From contig NC_014391.1 in the NCBI RefSeq assembly GCF_000145235.1, forward strand, positions 3,604,001 through 3,668,000: a stretch of 64,000 bases of DNA, in the 5' to 3' direction. A program made the translations under genes and the position numbers. The stretch is from Micromonospora aurantiaca ATCC 27029 (GTDB lineage: Bacteria; Actinomycetota; Actinomycetes; Mycobacteriales; Micromonosporaceae). Positions 11,059 through 22,496 of this stretch are shown here, in pieces. The notes under the pieces were generated by a model. It worked only from the letters and a program-made list of their open reading frames with translations. It made no database searches and was not told the DNA's origin. Numbering within the stretch: position 1 is the first letter of the stretch; each line of letters starts with the position of its first letter.

Positions 11059-11547
11059 GTCGAACCGGCCGGCGCGGATCTCGCGCAGGGCCCGGCGGCG
11101 GGTGTCGCCGCGCAGGGTGTCGACGTAGAGGCGTCCGCGCAGGTGGTCGGTCTCGTGTTGCAGGGCGCGGGCGAGGAAGCCGCTGCCGGTGACGGTGAGC
11201 GGCTCGCCGTGCTGGTCGTAGCCGTGGGCGGTGGCGTGCAGCGCGCGGGGGGTCGGGAAGTACAGGCCGGGGATGGACAGGCAGCCCTCCTCGTCGTCCT
11301 GGAGTTCGTCGGACACCTCCAGCGTGGGGTTGATCATGTGGCCGCGGTGGCCGTCGGCGTCGTAGACGAACACCTGGGCGTTGACGCCGATCTGGGGTGC
11401 GGCGACGCCGGCGCGGCCGGGTGCGCCGAGCAGCGTGTCCATCAGGTCGGTGACGAGGGCGCGCAGTTCGGCGTCGAAGCTGGTGACGGGTTCGCTGGGG
11501 GTGCGCAGCACGGGGTCGCCGATGATCCGGATGGGGCGCATAGTCAT
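11038..11547 (-). CDS. def: Peptide deformylase
   Basis: The enzyme removes the formyl group from nascent N-terminal methionine. All three family motifs are present in its 169 residues: GVAAPQIGV (about 46-54), EGCLSIPG with the metal-binding Cys, and QHETDHLRG with the two metal His and catalytic Glu. Length fits bacterial deformylases. No fmt gene is adjacent. It overlaps the acetyltransferase tail-to-tail by 21 bp. Confidence 0.95.
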   Translation of the reverse strand: MTMRPIRIIGDPVLRTPSEPVTSFDAELRALVTDLMDTLLGAPGRAGVAAPQIGVNAQVFVYDADGHRGHMINPTLEVSDELQDDEEGCLSIPGLYFPTPRALHATAHGYDQHGEPLTVTGSGFLARALQHETDHLRGRLYVDTLRGDTRRRALREIRAGRFDSPSRGR

Positions 11548-11646
11548 GTCCGGAAGGCTATCCGTTGCTTACCGCTGCGCGGGGGGCACCCGCCGGGGCG
11601 GTGGGGCTCGTAGGGTGTGCGGACACTGTCGCAGGGAGGCCGCCGT

Positions 11647-12597
11647 ATGTATCCGCCGATCGAGCCGTACGCGCACGGGATGCTGGATGTCGGGGACGGG
11701 CAGCGCGTGTACTGGGAGACGTGCGGCAATCCGGACGGGCGGGCGGCGCTGGTGGTGCACGGTGGGCCCGGTTCGGGGGCGGGCGCGTCGTGGCGGCGGC
11801 TGTTCGATCCGGCCGCGTACCGGATCGTGTTGTTCGACCAGCGTGGTTGTGAGCGCAGCGCTCCCCCGGCGTCGGATCCGTCCACTGACCTGTCGGTGAA
11901 CACCACCGGGCATCTGCTGGCCGACATGGAGCTGCTGCGCGCGCATCTGGGGATCGACAGGTGGCTGCTGTGCGGCGCGTCGTGGGGGTCGTCGCTGGCG
12001 CTGGCGTACGCGCAGCGGCACCCGGGGCGGGTCAGCGCGCTGGTGCTGTTCAGCGTGGTCGCCAACACGAACCGGGAGATCGAGTGGGTGACCCGGGACA
12101 TGGGCCGGGTGTTCCCGCAGGAGTGGGCGCGGTTCCGTGGCGGGGTGCCCGAGGCCGACCGTGACGGTGACCTGTCGGCGGCGTACGCGCGGCTGGTGAA
12201 CGACCCGGACCCGGCGGTGCGGGAGCAGGCGGCGCGGGACTGGTGCGAGTGGGAGGACGTGCACGTGTCGCTCGCCGGTGGGTTCGCGCCGGATCCCCGG
12301 TTCGACGATCCGGTGTTCCGGTACGGGTTCGCCCGGCTGGTGACGCACTACTTCGCGAACCGGGGTTTCCAGCCGGACGGGCAGGTGCTGCGCGACGCGG
12401 GCCGCCTGGCGGGCATTCCGGGGGTGCTGGTGCAGGGCCGGCTGGACGTCAGCGGGCCGCCGGACATCGCGTGGCTGCTGACCCGGGGCTGGCCGGACGC
12501 GCGGCTGGAGATCGTGGAGTCCGGCGGTCACGGCGGCGGGCACGGCATCGGCGAGCGGGTCGTCGCCGCCCTCGACGAGTTCGCCGCCGCCGGCTGA
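11647..12597 (+). CDS. pip: Prolyl aminopeptidase, alpha/beta hydrolase
   Basis: Prolyl iminopeptidases release N-terminal proline. The 316-residue protein begins MYPPIEPYAHGMLDVGDG and shows the oxyanion-loop HGGPGSGA, the nucleophile elbow GASWGS and a C-terminal ESGGHG with the catalytic His. The conserved FDQRGCERS supports the S33 family. ATG 11647 follows GGGAGG with good spacing. It appears to be monocistronic. Confidence 0.92.
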   Translation: MYPPIEPYAHGMLDVGDGQRVYWETCGNPDGRAALVVHGGPGSGAGASWRRLFDPAAYRIVLFDQRGCERSAPPASDPSTDLSVNTTGHLLADMELLRAHLGIDRWLLCGASWGSSLALAYAQRHPGRVSALVLFSVVANTNREIEWVTRDMGRVFPQEWARFRGGVPEADRDGDLSAAYARLVNDPDPAVREQAARDWCEWEDVHVSLAGGFAPDPRFDDPVFRYGFARLVTHYFANRGFQPDGQVLRDAGRLAGIPGVLVQGRLDVSGPPDIAWLLTRGWPDARLEIVESGGHGGGHGIGERVVAALDEFAAAG

Positions 12598-12666
12598 GCC
12601 GCCGCGCACGGCCGCCACCGCCCGCGTAGCCCGAGGCGCCGCGCACGGCCGCTACCGGCCCGCGGA

Positions 12667-12704
12667 GCCGCCGCGAGAAGGCCGGGCCGCCGCGAGAAGG
12701 CCGG
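12667..12704. repeat. Two tandem 19-bp units
   Basis: The unit GCCGCCGCGAGAAGGCCGG occurs twice head-to-tail, followed by a partial third copy. It lies in the 123-bp spacer between the convergent pip and pabB genes. Upstream, GCCGCGCACGGCCGC is also nearly repeated. Probably replication slippage in a GC-rich spacer. Confidence 0.8.
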
Positions 12705-12720
12705 GCCGCCGGGCGACCCG

Positions 12721-13947
12721 TCAGCCGGCGAGCAGGGCGCGGATCGGGGCGGCCTTGGCGGCGGCCTCGGCGACCTCCGCGGCGGGGTCGCTGTCCCAGG
12801 TGATGCCTCCCCCGGCCCACAGGTGCAGCAGGTTCCCGTCGGCGGCGGCGGTGCGGATGGTCAGGCCCAGGTCGAGGCGGTCGGGTCCGACCCAGCCGAG
12901 CGCCCCCATGCTCGCGCCGCGGCCGACCGGCTCCAGCGCGGCGATGTGGGCCAGGGCGGCGTGTTTGGGCGCGCCGGTGACCGACCCGCCGGGGCAGACC
13001 GCGCGCAGCAGGTCGGCCAGGCCGAGGCCGTCGGCGGGCGCCGCCGACACCGTCGACTCGGCCTGCCACAGGTCACACCAGCGGCGTACGGCGAACAGCT
13101 CGTCGACGCGTACCGAGCCGGTGCGGGCGACGCGGGCCAGGTCGTTGCGTTCCAGGTCGACGATCATGACGTGTTCGGCGCGTTCCTTGGCCGAGGTGAG
13201 CAGGTCGCGGCGTCCGGCGGGGGTGGCCGGGCGGGTGCCCTTGATGGGGCGGGTGACCAGCCGGCCGTGTTCGACGGCGATGAGGGTTTCCGGGGAGGCG
13301 CAGCCGAGGGCCCAGCCGGGGCCGTGCAGGGTGCCGCCGTAGCGGGCGCCGGGTAGCGCGGCGAGGCGGGCCAGCGCGGGCAGCGGGTCGCCGGTGTAGC
13401 CGGCGGCGGCGTGGCCGACGATGTTGACCTGGTAGACGTCGCCGCGGGCGATGGCGTCGCGGACCGCGGCGACGGCGGCGGCGTGCGCGGCCGGGGTCCA
13501 GCTGTCCTGCCAGGGTCCGAGCCGCCACGGGGCCGGGGCCGGCGGCGGGGGCGCCGTGGGGCGGTCGGTGTGGTGGTAGACGACCACGACCAGGTCGGGC
13601 AGCGCCGGTGCGGGGCTGGGCGCGCCGGGCGACACGCCGAGGGTGTACGCGCCGGCGGCGGCGGACAGGTACAGCGCGGCGCCGCACACTCCGGCGTCGG
13701 AGTCGTGGCGGCCGGGCCGGGTGAGGTCGCCGCGGTCGATGCCGTGTGCGGCGAGGAAGCGTTGTGCCAGGTCGGCGGGGTCGCCGCCGTCGCCGACGGA
13801 CCAGTGCAGCCGGGCGGTCTCGACGAGCCGGCGGCGGCATCCGGGCGGGGCGCCGGGAGCATCGACCTCCACCTGTGGGAGCGCTTCCACGACGTCCGGG
13901 CCGTTACGGGTCATCCGTTCAGCCCATTCTGGGTGAACAAGACGCAT
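12721..13947 (-). CDS. pabB: Aminodeoxychorismate synthase component I
   Basis: This 408-residue chorismate-binding enzyme has the family's C-terminal motifs: IKGTRPATP, SAKERAEHVMIVDLERND, CPGGSVTGAPK and GGGITWDSDP. With a glutamine amidotransferase partner it makes 4-amino-4-deoxychorismate for folate. The motif set also occurs in TrpE and menaquinone enzymes; the short N-terminal half favours PabB. The start could be ATG 13947 or the in-frame ATG 13914. No pabA or pabC is adjacent. Third codon positions are C-rich, opposite to the genes just upstream on the plus strand. Confidence 0.85.
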   Translation of the reverse strand: MRLVHPEWAERMTRNGPDVVEALPQVEVDAPGAPPGCRRRLVETARLHWSVGDGGDPADLAQRFLAAHGIDRGDLTRPGRHDSDAGVCGAALYLSAAAGAYTLGVSPGAPSPAPALPDLVVVVYHHTDRPTAPPPPAPAPWRLGPWQDSWTPAAHAAAVAAVRDAIARGDVYQVNIVGHAAAGYTGDPLPALARLAALPGARYGGTLHGPGWALGCASPETLIAVEHGRLVTRPIKGTRPATPAGRRDLLTSAKERAEHVMIVDLERNDLARVARTGSVRVDELFAVRRWCDLWQAESTVSAAPADGLGLADLLRAVCPGGSVTGAPKHAALAHIAALEPVGRGASMGALGWVGPDRLDLGLTIRTAAADGNLLHLWAGGGITWDSDPAAEVAEAAAKAAPIRALLAG

Positions 13948-13987
13948 CCTTGCTCGTTGCCGCTCACTTTTCCTTGGTACTGTGCGT

Positions 13988-14015
13988 CACTGGTCATGTG
14001 AACCATGACACAGTG
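13988..14015. promoter_or_regulatory. Inverted repeat in the pabB/DUF5999 divergent promoter
   Basis: CACTG-GTCATG, then a 5-nt loop, then CATGAC-a-CAGTG: an 11-bp inverted repeat with a single bulged base. It lies between the divergent genes, 41 bp upstream of pabB and 23 bp upstream of the DUF5999 gene. It may be a shared operator; no regulator is assigned. Confidence 0.45.
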
Positions 14016-14037
14016 CCCCCACAGTCCGGAGAACCCG

Positions 14038-14238
14038 ATGTGTCAGCACCAGCCCACCTGCCCCTCCGCCGACGCGACCGACCGCGAGGCCGCCCGCGTA
14101 CTCGCCTGCTTCCCTGAGCAGGGCTGGAGCCTGCTCTGCAACGGTGTCATCGTCTTCGAGGACACCGGTGAGCTGCTCCCCGACGGGCGCACCATCGCCC
14201 CGCACCGGGGTCCGGCCCGCCACGCCCTCGTCGCCTGA
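14038..14238 (+). CDS. DUF5999 family small protein
   Basis: The 66-residue protein begins MCQHQPTCPSADATDREAA and contains EQGWSLLCNGVIVFEDTGEL, matching the small cysteine-containing DUF5999 proteins found across actinobacteria. Function is unknown; the two early Cys and the His could bind metal. ATG 14038 is chosen over 14005 because it is preceded by CCGGAG and gives the family's usual N-terminus. Confidence 0.8.
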   Translation: MCQHQPTCPSADATDREAARVLACFPEQGWSLLCNGVIVFEDTGELLPDGRTIAPHRGPARHALVA

Positions 14239-14332
14239 GCGATCACGCAGCGTCAGTGAGCGTACGCGCCGGTCATGACCGTCCGGCGCACCGGCCGGGG
14301 CGGCGAGAGCCCACCGCCCCGGCGTCAGCCGC

Positions 14333-17155
<2,823 letters not shown>

Positions 17156-17235
17156 GCGCTGCGCTCCTTGGTGGGGCGAGGTCGACGGGTCGGCCTCCCC
17201 CTGAGTCGCGCTGACGCGCTCCACAGCGCCTGCCC

Positions 17236-17315
17236 ACGTGGTCCTTTTGCCTGAGAGGTTCCGGGGAGAATCTGCCCCTTCGGCGCCGTCGGATCGACGG
17301 TCTCTCCCACGTGGG
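17236..17315 (-). ncRNA. Glycine riboswitch, apparently a single aptamer
   Basis: Read on the minus strand, this leader has the conserved glycine aptamer elements in order: GTGGGAGAGACC, a variable hairpin, GCCGAAGGGGCA, then AACCTCTCAGGCAAAAGGACC, closed by a GTGG/CCAC helix. About 80 nt separate it from the gcvP start. No second aptamer is recognisable upstream, though tandem arrangements are common. Expected to switch gcvP on at high glycine. Confidence 0.93.
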
Positions 17316-17376
17316 TGGTACCGGCACTTCCCACGCTACCAGCGGGCGTGTTTCCGGCTCATGTCCCGGGGGTTGA

Positions 17377-18219
17377 TCACACCGGCGCCGGAGCCGCCGC
17401 CACCCGGTCGGCCAGCGCGCACAGCGTCGCGCCCAGCGGCGCGTCCAGGCGCAGCGCCGCGTACCCGTCGCCGCGGGTGACGCCCTGGTTGACGATCGCC
17501 ACCGGGATGCCGTGGCGGGCCGCCCGCAGCACGAACCGCCGCCCCGACATCACCGTCAACGACGACCCGAGCACCAGCAGCGCCCGGGCCCGCTCGACGA
17601 GCGCGAAACAGTCCGCGACGCGGGGCGCGGGAACCGTCTCGCCGAAGAACACCACGTCCGGTTTCAGCATGCCGGTGCCGCAGACCCCGCAGTCGACGGC
17701 GCGGAACCCGGTCACCGCCTCGTCGGGCAGGTCCACGTCGCCGTCGGGGTTGACGCGCGCCACCCGCGCGTCGAAGCCCGGGTTCGCCTCGGACAGCCGC
17801 CGGTGCAGCTCGTCGCGGCCGGTGGCGTTACCGCAGTCCAGGCACGTCACCTCGTCGAGGCGGCCGTGCAGCTCGATCACGCCGGTGGCACCGGCGGCGG
17901 TGTGCAGCCCGTCGACATTCTGGGTGATGATCCCGCCGAGCAGCCCGGCGTCCTGCAGCCGGGCCACCGCCCGGTGCCCGTCGTTGGGCGCCGCCCGCGC
18001 GATGGTCTGCCAGCCCAGGTGGCTGCGCGCCCAGTACCGCCGCCGGGCCAGCGGATCCCGGGTGAACTCCTGGTACGTCATCGGGGTGTGCCGGCGCGCC
18101 GCGCCACTGGGCCCCCGGTAGTCCGGGATGCCCGACTCGGTGGACAGGCCCGCGCCGCTGAGCACCACCACGTCACCGGCGGCCACCAGCCGCGTCAACT
18201 CCTCGAACGCCTCACTCAC
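17377..18219 (-). CDS. NAD-dependent protein deacylase, Sir2 family
   Basis: The 280-residue protein has the sirtuin NAD-binding motif GAGLSTESGIPDYRG (about 23-37), TQNVDGLH, the catalytic His in ELHGRLDEV, and a four-Cys zinc module (CLDCG and later CGVCG). The long spacing between the zinc Cys pairs suits bacterial class II sirtuins. It would remove acetyl or other acyl groups from lysines. GTG 18219 is preferred, with GGGAG upstream; ATG 18249 gives a less likely N-terminus. Confidence 0.92.
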   Translation of the reverse strand: MSEAFEELTRLVAAGDVVVLSGAGLSTESGIPDYRGPSGAARRHTPMTYQEFTRDPLARRRYWARSHLGWQTIARAAPNDGHRAVARLQDAGLLGGIITQNVDGLHTAAGATGVIELHGRLDEVTCLDCGNATGRDELHRRLSEANPGFDARVARVNPDGDVDLPDEAVTGFRAVDCGVCGTGMLKPDVVFFGETVPAPRVADCFALVERARALLVLGSSLTVMSGRRFVLRAARHGIPVAIVNQGVTRGDGYAALRLDAPLGATLCALADRVAAAPAPV

Positions 18220-18307
18220 CCGTCCATGCTCCCTCGCCGGACCCCGCACCTCCCACCCGTACGGCGGTCGCGCGGCGGGGTGCGGCCAGGCGGGCTAGGT
18301 TGAGCCC

Positions 18308-18964
18308 ATGCGCGTCGTCATCGCCGGAGGGCACGGAAAGATCGCCAAACTGCTGGAGCGGGAACTGGCCGGACGCGGAGACACCGCGCTCGGACTGATC
18401 CGCAACCCCGACCACGCCGCCGCGCTGCGCGCCGCCGGCGCCGAACCCGTCGTGTGCGACCTGGAACACACCGACGTCGACACCCTCGCCGCCCACCTGG
18501 CCGGCGCCGACGCTGTCGTGTTCGCCGCCGGCGCCGGACCCGGCAGCGGCGCCGCCCGCAAGGACACCGTCGACCGCGGCGCCGCCGTGCTGCTCGCCGA
18601 CGCCGCCGTACGAGCCGGGGTACGCCGCTACCTGCTGGTCTCCTCCATGGGCGTGGACACCGCCCCCGCCGAGGGCACCGACGACGTGTGGGCGGCGTAC
18701 CTGCGGGCCAAGAAGGCCGCCGAGGACGACGTCGCCGCGCGGGACCTCGACGTGACGGTGCTGCGGCCCGGCCGCCTCACCGACGACGAACCCGCAGGCC
18801 GCATCACCCTGGCCCGGCACGTCGAAGCCGGCGCGATCAGCCGCGCCGACGTGGCCCGGGTGCTGCTCGCCCTGCTGTACGCCCCGGCCACCGCCGGGCA
18901 CACCCTGGAACTCGTCGGCGGAGACACCCCCATCGCCGACGCGATCGCAGCCGTCGCCGCCTGA
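18308..18964 (+). CDS. NAD(P)H-binding atypical SDR protein
   Basis: A 218-residue single-domain Rossmann protein. The N-terminal MRVVIAGGHGKIAKLLEREL is the nucleotide-binding turn of the atypical SDR a5 / YhfK-like group, followed by YLLVSSMGVD at the active-site strand. The classic YxxxK is replaced by a weaker match (YLRAKKAAE). Members are oxidoreductases or redox sensors of unknown substrate. It stands alone, diverging from the sirtuin gene. Confidence 0.82.
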   Translation: MRVVIAGGHGKIAKLLERELAGRGDTALGLIRNPDHAAALRAAGAEPVVCDLEHTDVDTLAAHLAGADAVVFAAGAGPGSGAARKDTVDRGAAVLLADAAVRAGVRRYLLVSSMGVDTAPAEGTDDVWAAYLRAKKAAEDDVAARDLDVTVLRPGRLTDDEPAGRITLARHVEAGAISRADVARVLLALLYAPATAGHTLELVGGDTPIADAIAAVAA

Positions 18965-19013
18965 CACCCGCCGGCGCGTCCCGGCCCGCCGTGAACACGG
19001 GCCGGGACGCCGC

Positions 19014-19694
19014 TCAACGCTGGTGCCGCGACAACGCCGGCTGCGGCGCGGTCCCGCCGCCCTGCGGCAACTCCCGGGCGATCCGCTCCATCGTGCGCGA
19101 CAACTGCTCACTGCCGTCGTCGAGGTGCCGGGCCGCCGCCTGCATGTGCGAGATCATCATCTCGCCGAAGATCCGCAACGCCTCACGCGTCGCCACCGAG
19201 TCGTCGAAGCCGCTCCCCGCGGTACTGCGGTACTCCGTCACCGCCCGCTCGGCCTCCCGCTTCGCCTCCTCCGCCGCCGCCCGCATGTAACTCTCGTACT
19301 GGGTACGGGCGTACTCGGCGACCCGGCGGGCATAGTCGTGGGCCTGCGCGATGATCTGCTCGGCCTCCCGCTGCGCCGCCGACAACAGGTTGACCTCCTT
19401 CGCCGCCGGCGCCACCGCCGCCTCCGTGCTCGGGATCACCCCGTGCCGGTGCAGCTCCAGATGGTCGTTGAGCCGCTCGTTCTCCGCCCGCAGGTTCGCC
19501 ACCTGCGCCGCCAGCAGATCCAGCTCGTCGGCCACCTGCAACCGGAACCGGTCCACATCGGTCTGGTCGTAGCCGCGCCGCGTGAACGCCGCCGACCCGA
19601 ACTCCCACCGCCGGACCCGGTCCGAGGTCAACCGCACCTGCACCGGACCGGACACCTGCTGCGCGTCGTAACTGCTGATCGGACCCGCGCTCAC
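19014..19694 (-). CDS. DivIVA-domain protein
   Basis: The 226-residue protein contains a DivIVA-like module (FTRRGYDQTDVDRFRLQVADEL, with coiled-coil continuing LRAENERLNDHLEL) and a long charged helix rich in Ala, Glu and Arg. DivIVA proteins bind negatively curved membrane and organise polar growth in actinobacteria; this shorter paralogue lacks the usual N-terminal position of the module. Its ATG overlaps the flavohaemoprotein stop by 4 bp, so it is translationally coupled to a nitric-oxide-type operon, an unusual partner. Confidence 0.82.
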   Translation of the reverse strand: MSAGPISSYDAQQVSGPVQVRLTSDRVRRWEFGSAAFTRRGYDQTDVDRFRLQVADELDLLAAQVANLRAENERLNDHLELHRHGVIPSTEAAVAPAAKEVNLLSAAQREAEQIIAQAHDYARRVAEYARTQYESYMRAAAEEAKREAERAVTEYRSTAGSGFDDSVATREALRIFGEMMISHMQAAARHLDDGSEQLSRTMERIARELPQGGGTAPQPALSRHQR

Positions 19695-20857
19695 CGGCTC
19701 ACCTCCGACTCGTCAGCCCCCGTCATCGTCCGCCACGCCGGGCCGTACCAGTGCTTGCCGTAACCCTCGTGGTGCACCTGGCCCGGCTGGAACCCGGCAC
19801 CGGTCAACGCCGCCACCGAATGACCCACCATCTCGTCCGAGCCGCACACGTACACGTGCCGCGACCGCCAGTCCCCGTCGGCCAGCACCCGGTCGGCGAT
19901 GCGCACCGACTCGCCCGGCCGGGCCGGATCCGCACCGGCCACGTACGACACCCGCAGCCACGGATGCGTCGCCGCCAGCTTGTCGATCGCCTCGCTGTCG
20001 TAGAACTCTGTCCGCGAACGGGCACCCACGTACAGGTCCACCCGCCGGCCCGAACCCTCCGCCGCGACCTGCTCCACCAGCGCCTTCACCGGCGCCCAGC
20101 CGGTCCCACCGGCCAGCAGCAGCAGATCCGACGACCCGGCCTGCCACAACGTCAACCGGTCGCCCACCGGCGACGCCAGGTGGATCTGGTCACCGGCCGC
20201 GCACCCGTACACCAGACGCGACGACACCACACCACCCGGCGCGGCCCGCACGTGCAGCTCCACCGTGCCATCCGGACGCGGCGCGTTCGCCGGCGAGTAG
20301 TACCGCCACGACCGCACCGCAGGATGCGACACCCCGATCGACTGGCCGGGCGTGAACGGCAACAGATACTGCGGGCGTACGGTCAGCACCGCCACGTCGA
20401 ACGTGCGCTGCTCGTGGGTCAGCACCTCCGCCACCCACCACGGCGGCGACTTCGACTCCGCGGCCTGCGCGCCCTCGGTCATCACCTGCGCGACGAGCCC
20501 GTACGCGGCGGTCCAGTCGGCCGCCAGCTCCTCGGTCCACGCCTCACCGCAGAAGTGCCGCAACGTCGCCAGCAGCGCCTCACCGACCGCCGGGTAGTGC
20601 TCGGCGCGCACCGCGAACTTCCGGTGATCCGCGCCGAGGTCCCGCAGGAACCCGACCAGCCGGTCCACCTGGTCCACGTGGGACACCACATGCCCCAGCG
20701 CGGCCACCAGACGGTCCCGCTGCCCGGCCATGTTCGTGGGGAACATCTGCCGGGTCTCCGGATGCGCCAGGAACAGCGTCGAATAGAAGTAGAGCGGCAC
20801 CTGGTCGCCGTGCGCGGCAACCAGGGACCAGCTCTGCTTGAGCCGTGCGACGTCCAC
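19691..20857 (-). CDS. hmp: Flavohaemoprotein (globin-FAD-NAD fusion), nitric oxide dioxygenase-like
   Basis: The 388-residue protein has an N-terminal globin (about 1-135) with the haem-proximal His in GADHRKFAVRAEHYPAVGEALL, then a ferredoxin-reductase module with RSWRYYSPAN (FAD), GGTGWAPVKAL (NAD) and a C-terminal CGSDEMV motif. The layout is that of Hmp enzymes that oxidise NO to nitrate using O2 and NAD(P)H. It starts at GTG 20857, two bases after the truncated haemoglobin stop, so the two haem proteins are one operon. Confidence 0.88.
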   Translation of the reverse strand: MDVARLKQSWSLVAAHGDQVPLYFYSTLFLAHPETRQMFPTNMAGQRDRLVAALGHVVSHVDQVDRLVGFLRDLGADHRKFAVRAEHYPAVGEALLATLRHFCGEAWTEELAADWTAAYGLVAQVMTEGAQAAESKSPPWWVAEVLTHEQRTFDVAVLTVRPQYLLPFTPGQSIGVSHPAVRSWRYYSPANAPRPDGTVELHVRAAPGGVVSSRLVYGCAAGDQIHLASPVGDRLTLWQAGSSDLLLLAGGTGWAPVKALVEQVAAEGSGRRVDLYVGARSRTEFYDSEAIDKLAATHPWLRVSYVAGADPARPGESVRIADRVLADGDWRSRHVYVCGSDEMVGHSVAALTGAGFQPGQVHHEGYGKHWYGPAWRTMTGADESEVSR

Positions 20858-20859
20858 GC

Positions 20860-21249
20860 TCAGGCGTCCCCCGCCGACACGACCTGCTCCCGCACCTGCC
20901 CGAGCACGACCTGCACATCGGCGATCACGTCCGCGGGCACGCCCAGCTCCACCAGCGTCGCGGTCAGATGCTCACCGACCTTCGCGTAGTGCTCACCGGT
21001 GATGTTCAGCGGCTGGTGCGCCTCCTCCAGGCCACGGCCCGCGTACTCGTTGGGACCGCCGAGCACGACCGCCAGCATCAGCGCCAGGTGCCGCCGCTGC
21101 TCCACCATGTCCACGTCGGCGAAGTAGCCGGCCAGATCCGGATCGGCCAGCACCTTGTCGTAGAACAGCTCCACCGCGGCCTTCACCGCGGCCGCGCCGC
21201 CGATGCGCTCGTAGTGGGAGATCGGGGTGGTCTCGCTCGTCACCGTCAT
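20860..21249 (-). CDS. Group I truncated haemoglobin
   Basis: This 129-residue 2-on-2 globin begins near SHYERIGGAAAVKAAVELFY and has the haem-proximal His in EEAHQPLNIT and HYAKVGEHL. Group I (trHbN) globins detoxify nitric oxide in mycobacteria. ATG 21249 follows AAGGA with good spacing; an ATG at 21264 is less likely. It is the first gene of the operon with the flavohaemoprotein and the DivIVA-like gene. Confidence 0.88.
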   Translation of the reverse strand: MTVTSETTPISHYERIGGAAAVKAAVELFYDKVLADPDLAGYFADVDMVEQRRHLALMLAVVLGGPNEYAGRGLEEAHQPLNITGEHYAKVGEHLTATLVELGVPADVIADVQVVLGQVREQVVSAGDA

Positions 21250-21686
21250 GCTCGGTCCTTCCACAAGGGGTCCGCGGGCAGCGCCGCGGCAGGGGGCTCG
21301 CCGTCCGGCGCGGCGTCACACAGCGTTCCGCCGTGACGTCGACACGCCGACGACCGGAACGGACCATAGCGCGCCCGCAACGACACTTCACGCCGACCCT
21401 GTCCTGATCCCGAGAACTGTCAATCACGGACAGTCAGCAACGCGGCCCGAGTCGATGGACGCACCGCAGCCGGTCACACACAGACTGTCAACACGCACGA
21501 CGTACCGTCCTTTTCGGACATCACGCGCACACGTGCCGTGACCTGCACCGACTCTCACCCGGCCCGGTCCACACCGTCCGATCGCCTCAGCCCACAGGCG
21601 AGGACCACACCCCGTCACCAAAACACGAACCGCGCCGCACCCTTTTTCGGGCGCGGCGCGATCCCGTCAACGAGACGCGACGCAGG
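21250..21686. other. 437-bp spacer: haemoglobin promoter region and a terminator
   Basis: No gene is supported here. The haemoglobin operon promoter should lie in it. ACTGTC-aatcacg-GACAGT (21416-21434) is a 6-bp inverted repeat about 170 bp upstream of the haemoglobin start, a possible regulator site. The terminator of the upstream MerR gene is at 21631-21660. Confidence 0.5.
21631..21660 (-). terminator. Terminator hairpin after the MerR-family gene
   Basis: CGCGCCGC pairs perfectly with GCGGCGCG (8 bp), with an inner CCC/GGG across one mismatch and a T-rich loop. It lies 26 bp past the MerR gene stop. No U-run follows, as is common in high-GC actinobacteria. Confidence 0.6.
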
Positions 21687-22280
21687 TCACCCGGCCCGGC
21701 GCCGCGCCCGGCGCGCCGCCAGCTCGTCACCCACCGACTCCGAGTCCGACTCCGGCTCCACCACCGGCACGGCCGGCTCCTGCCCACCCACCGGCTCCGC
21801 CGGCAGATGCGACAACGAACCCTGGATCTCCTTGAACGCGCCACCGATCGCGATGCCGAACACCCCCTGGCCGCCCTGCAACAGGTCGACCACCTCCTCC
21901 GGCGACCGGCACTCGTACACGGTCGTCCCGTCGGAGATCAACGTGATGCCCGCCAGATCGTCCACCCCACGCGACCGCAACGCCTCGATCGCCTTGCGGA
22001 TGTTCTGCAACGACACCCCGGCGTCCAGCAGCCGCTTCACGACCTTCAACACCACCAGGTCGCGGAACGAGTACAACCGCGACGTCCCCGAACCCGACGC
22101 GTCGCGCACACTCGGCACCACCAGCGCCGTACGCGCCCAGTAGTCCAACTGCCGGTAACTGATCCCCACCGCCGAACACGCGGTCACACCCCGGTAGCCG
22201 ACCTCGCCGTCACCGGCCGGATCGGCCCCCACACCCGCCTGCTGTTCCGCACCCGGACCAGGATCCCGTGGCTCGTGCAT
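21687..22280 (-). CDS. MerR-family regulator (Rv1830-like)
   Basis: The 197-residue protein has a MerR winged-helix domain: GYRGVTACSAVGISYRQLDYW, then SRLYSFRDLVVLKVVKRLLDAGVSLQNIRKA. The C-terminal part contains SDGTTVYECRSPEEVVDLLQGGQGVFGIA, typical of the regulator next to the DUF151 gene in actinobacterial garA clusters. ATG 22280 is chosen for its GGGAGG. In mycobacteria the counterpart is Rv1830. The tail is acidic then Arg-rich. Confidence 0.85.
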   Translation of the reverse strand: MHEPRDPGPGAEQQAGVGADPAGDGEVGYRGVTACSAVGISYRQLDYWARTALVVPSVRDASGSGTSRLYSFRDLVVLKVVKRLLDAGVSLQNIRKAIEALRSRGVDDLAGITLISDGTTVYECRSPEEVVDLLQGGQGVFGIAIGGAFKEIQGSLSHLPAEPVGGQEPAVPVVEPESDSESVGDELAARRARRRAG

Positions 22281-22496
22281 CCGGACCAACCTCCCCGCGC
22301 CCGTGGCGGTGCCGCGCCGACTCCCCGTACGCGCACCCCTCGACACGGCAACCCTAACGCCGCCCCCCGGACTTCACCCGCAGAAGACACCGCGACACGC
22401 CGCGCCACCACCCGGCAACAAAAACACACGGCGGCCGGCCGCCACCTGCCGTGACAACCACCGCCGCGCCGACCCCGGCCACCCGGCCGGGACACC

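Noticed and set aside
12667..12704. CRISPR-like repeat
   Set aside because: Only two head-to-tail 19-bp units without spacers; a simple tandem duplication.
17320..17376. Second glycine aptamer
   Set aside because: No matching conserved elements upstream of the recognised aptamer.
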